In this document: positions 61,135 to 64,000 of the stretch, piece by piece | Layout of the letters: each line of letters opens with the position of its first letter | How positions within the stretch are numbered: the stretch's first letter is position 1 | Origin: Eleginops maclovinus | Lineage: Eukaryota; Chordata; Actinopteri; Perciformes; Eleginopidae | DNA length: 64,000 nt | Assembly (NCBI RefSeq): GCF_036324505.1 | Contig: NC_086352.1 | Span: 36,030,881 to 36,094,880 of the forward strand | Direction of reading: 5' to 3' | The notes under the pieces: model-generated | What the model was told of the DNA's origin: nothing | The model's input: the letters and a program-made list of their open reading frames with translations, nothing else | Database searches by the model: none | Position numbers and translations under genes: made by a program

Positions 61135-62738
61135 CAGTGGGGCAAAAAAGTATTTAGTCAGCCACCAATTGTGCAAAATCTCCCATTTAAAAAGATGAGA
61201 GAGGTCTGTAATTTTTATCATAGGTATACCTCAACTATGAGAGACAGAATGAGAAAAGAAAATCCAGGAAATCACATTGTAGGATTTTTAATGAATTAAT
61301 TGGTAAATTCCTCTGTAAAATAAGTATTTGGTCACCTACAAACAAGCAAGATTTCTGGCTCTCACAGACCTGTAACTTCTTCTTTAAGAGGCTCCTCTGT
61401 CCTCCACTCGTTACCTGTATTAATGGCACCTTTTTGAACTCGTTATCAGTATAAAAGACACCTGTCCACAACCTCAAACAGTCATACTCCAAACTCCACT
61501 ATGGCCAAGACCAAAGAGCTGTCAAAGGAGACCAGAGACAAAATTGTAGACCTGCACCAGGCTGGGAAAACTGAATCTGCAATAGGTAAGCAGCTTGGTG
61601 AGAAGAAATCAACTGTGGGAGCAATTATTAGAAAATGGAAGACATACAAGACCACCGCTAATCTCCATCGATCTGGGGCTCCACGCAAGATCTCACCCCG
61701 TGGGGTCAAAATGATCACAAGAACGGTGAGCAAAAATCCCAGAACCACACGGGGGGACCTAGTGAATGACCTGCAGAGAGCTGGGACCAAAGTAACAGAG
61801 GCTACCATCAGTAACACACTACGCCGCCAGGGACTTAAATCCTGCAGTTCCAGACGTGTCCCCCTGCTTAAGCCAGTACATGTCCAGGCCCGTCTGAAGT
61901 TTGCTAGAGGGCATTTGGATGATCCAGAAGAGGATTGGGAGAATGTCATATGGTCAGATGAAACCAAAGTAGAACTTTTTGGTAAAAACTCAACTCGTCG
62001 TGTTTGGAGGAGAAAGAATGCAGAGTTGCATCCAAAGAACACCATACCTACTGTGAAGCATGGGGGTGGAAACATCATGCTTTGGGGCTGTTTTTCTGCA
62101 AAGGGACCAGGACGACTGATCCGTGTAAAGGAAAGAATGAATGGGGCCATGTATCGTGAGATTTTGAGTGAAAACCTCCTTCCATCAGCAAGGGCACTGA
62201 AGATGAAGCGTGGCTGGGTCTTTCAGCCTGACAATGATCCCAAACACACCGCCAGGGCAACGAAGGAGTGGCTTCGTAAGAAGCATTTCAAGGTCCTGGA
62301 GTGGCCTAGCCAGTCTCCAGATCTCAACCCCATAGAAAATCTCTGGAGGGAGTTGAAAGTCTGTGTTGCACAGCGACAGCCCCAAAACATCACTGCTTTA
62401 GAGGAGATCTGCATGGAGGAATAGGCCAAAATACCAGCAACAGTGTGTGAAAACCTTGTGAAGACTTACAGAAAACGTTTGACCTCTGTCATTGCCAACA
62501 AAGGGTATATAACAAAGTATTGAGATGAACTTTTGTTATTGACCAAATACTTATTTTCCACAATCATTTGAAATAAATTCTTTAAAAATCCTACAATGTG
62601 ATTTCCTGGATTTTTTTCTCTCATTTTGTCTCTCATTGTTGAGGTATACCTATGATAAAAATTACAGGCCTCTCTCATCTTTTTAAATGGGAGAACTTGC
62701 ACAATTGGTGGCTGACTAAATACTTTTTTGCCCCACTG
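61135..62738 (+). mobile_element. Tc1-like transposon, family 1, copy C
   Basis: A 1604-bp element with TA at 61133-61134 and 62739-62740, in the opposite orientation to copies A and B. It is wedged between the BEL/Pao remnant and an L1 ORF1. Confidence 0.95.
61501..62523 (+). pseudogene. Tc1-family transposase with one nonsense codon
   Basis: Full-length 340-codon frame identical in plan to copy B, except that TAG at 62422-62424 replaces the Trp codon in [11 protein letters not shown], leaving 307 residues. The catalytic segments DETKVE, DNDPKH and [10 protein letters not shown] are present. His before DNDPKH has become Pro. Downstream of the stop the frame stays open to its normal end. Confidence 0.9.
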
Positions 62739-62775
62739 TAAGTATTTGGTTGCGTTGTATTGCCACACGCAACTA

Positions 62776-63648
62776 ATGCCTACTTCCAGACAAAAACAGG
62801 CTGGTTTGACCACACGAAACACCATTGCTAACAAGCTAGCAGCCATGGCTTCTCCTGCTAGCGACTGCTCTTCCAAAGACGAGGGTATAACCATGACTCA
62901 ACTGGTGGAAGAACTGTCTAAACAACGCGCTAGTTTAAAAGAAGACATTTCTACACTCATTCAGGCATCTCTTGGACCGTTGCACACTTCGGTGAATGCC
63001 CTAAAAGAGACCGTGGACAGCTTTCAACAACGCCTGACTACAACGGAATCCCTAGCAGGTGATAACTTTGACAAGATATTTGAAGTCGAAGCCGCTATCA
63101 AAACTCTGCGCACCCAGAATGCTACACTCTTGGATCGTGTTGACGACTTAGAAAATCGATCACGCAGAGCCAATTTGAGGATTGTAAATATTCCAGAAGG
63201 CATTGAGGGGGATGAGGACACTGTTAAATTCATGTCGAACATGTTGATGGAGATTACGGGCAATGTGCTGTTTGAATCTACCCCTGCTCTGGAGAGAGCG
63301 CACAGAGTCGGCAAAAAGCCTGAAAAAGTTGGTCTACCCCCGCGTCCGTTTGTGGTATGTTTTCACCGATTCCAAGAAAAGGAACGATTGCTGCAATGGG
63401 CTAGACAGCACACAACTACATACCGAAATGCTACCCTGAGAATATACCCAGACTTCAGCGTCAGTTTGTCTAGGAGACGTGCAGGATTCAACGACATCAA
63501 ACAAGCCTTTTACACAAAGGGGATAAAATTCCAGCTACTTTATCCTGCCATCCTGCGAGTCACACTATACGGGAAGACCTTCAGATTCAACACACCGGGG
63601 GAAGCAAAGGCTTTCTCTGACCAAGAGGTAACGCGTGAAGACAACTAA
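62776..63648 (+). CDS. L1-type LINE ORF1 protein
   Basis: 290 residues from the first ATG downstream of the Tc1 copy; an inner Met at 62845 (MASPASDCSS) is also possible. A long coiled coil (about residues 45-125: VEELSKQRASLKEDISTLIQ, heptads up to LLDRVDDLENRSRRANL) is followed by an RRM-like domain (LRIVNIPEGIEGDEDTVKFM, then RAHRVGKKPEK) and a basic C-terminal domain (RPFVVCFHRFQEKERLLQWA). L1 ORF1 proteins bind the element RNA and act as chaperone in reverse transcription. The frame is fully open. ORF2 would start past the window end. Confidence 0.85.
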   Translation: MPTSRQKQAGLTTRNTIANKLAAMASPASDCSSKDEGITMTQLVEELSKQRASLKEDISTLIQASLGPLHTSVNALKETVDSFQQRLTTTESLAGDNFDKIFEVEAAIKTLRTQNATLLDRVDDLENRSRRANLRIVNIPEGIEGDEDTVKFMSNMLMEITGNVLFESTPALERAHRVGKKPEKVGLPPRPFVVCFHRFQEKERLLQWARQHTTTYRNATLRIYPDFSVSLSRRRAGFNDIKQAFYTKGIKFQLLYPAILRVTLYGKTFRFNTPGEAKAFSDQEVTREDN

Positions 63649-64000
63649 CCGGACTTTGGACTGATAGCCTGTGGAGTCAGGCACCTTCGCTGGAAGCTAG
63701 CTTACTGCTAACGCGTCTGAATAACTTTTCTATGTAGAAAATGGGAACTTGCCCTTTGAGGTAATCTTTTATTTTGCCTAACCTGCTGGGTTATGGGAAC
63801 TATATAGTCAAATTATTGAACCGTTTTTTTTCTGGTAAGTGTCATTCGTATTATTGTTTCAAGCGATATTGGCCCCCGACTGCCACCTGTTGGATATTAG
63901 ACTTGGTCAACCTTTTACCTTGAGCTAATGCTAATTTAGCCGAGCCGTTTCTTTTTCTTTTTATGTACGCGGTCTACGTGACTGATGGATGTTTTGGTTA
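63649..64000 (+). other. spacer after ORF1, no gene seen
   Basis: No open frame of note. It is presumably the inter-ORF spacer of the same L1 element or flanking DNA. Confidence 0.4.

Noticed and set aside
62728..62775. Upstream extension of the L1 ORF1 frame into the Tc1 terminal repeat
   Set aside because: It would start at TTG inside the Tc1 end; the first ATG is at 62776.

Overview
The window reads as nuclear DNA of a ray-finned (teleost) fish. It has intron-split vertebrate genes with GT/AG junctions, Tc1, hAT, BEL/Pao, RTE/Rex3-like and L2/Rex1-like elements, tRNA-derived SINEs, and (CA)n/(TA)n microsatellites. Three host genes are readable: a nuclear lamin (+ strand, 24357-34953), a MARCH2/3-type membrane RING-CH ubiquitin ligase (- strand, exons 46999-36264) and the 3' end of NAD synthetase nadsyn1 (- strand, exons 53711-51418). 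Lamin and MARCH converge; nadsyn1 lies upstream of MARCH on the same strand. Nearly everything else is mobile DNA at various stages of decay.

Left part (1-24.2 kb). A broken IS3-type integrase gene (+) and a broken HECT-type ubiquitin-ligase gene (-) point at each other. Each begins in a copy of the same inverted end sequence, near 138 and 7412, which suggests one composite transposon of about 7.3 kb. Next is a decayed gene with a PHD-like finger, a DDE-transposase-like core and a cysteine-peptidase-like tail, split by a Tc1 copy. A 174-bp tandem repeat follows, then a structurally complete hAT transposon (15795-18482) with a perfect 8-bp target duplication. After that come two copies of a second Tc1 family, one recombined with a LINE fragment and the other holding a third Tc1-like element inside its right terminal repeat.

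Middle (24.3-54 kb). The lamin gene has ten common coding exons whose sizes fit the vertebrate lamin plan, followed by two mutually exclusive terminal exons. Each terminal exon ends in its own CaaX box, the mark of lamin LIII. A near-intact Tc1 copy lies between the two terminal exons. The MARCH gene has four coding exons; its last 8.2-kb intron holds an RTE LINE, a proline-rich coding minisatellite, a SINE and two L2/Rex1-like LINEs. The nadsyn1 introns carry SINE and LINE fragments.

Right part (54-64 kb). A Rex1-like LINE is split by a SINE and by a Tc1-derived MITE, and carries a 19-copy 33-bp in-frame repeat inside its reverse transcriptase. Then come a decayed BEL/Pao retrotransposon (-), a third copy of the first Tc1 family with a single nonsense codon, and an open L1-type ORF1 whose ORF2 would lie past the window end.

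Family names rest on recognised protein motifs. No database search was possible, so subfamily names and paralogue choices are inferences.
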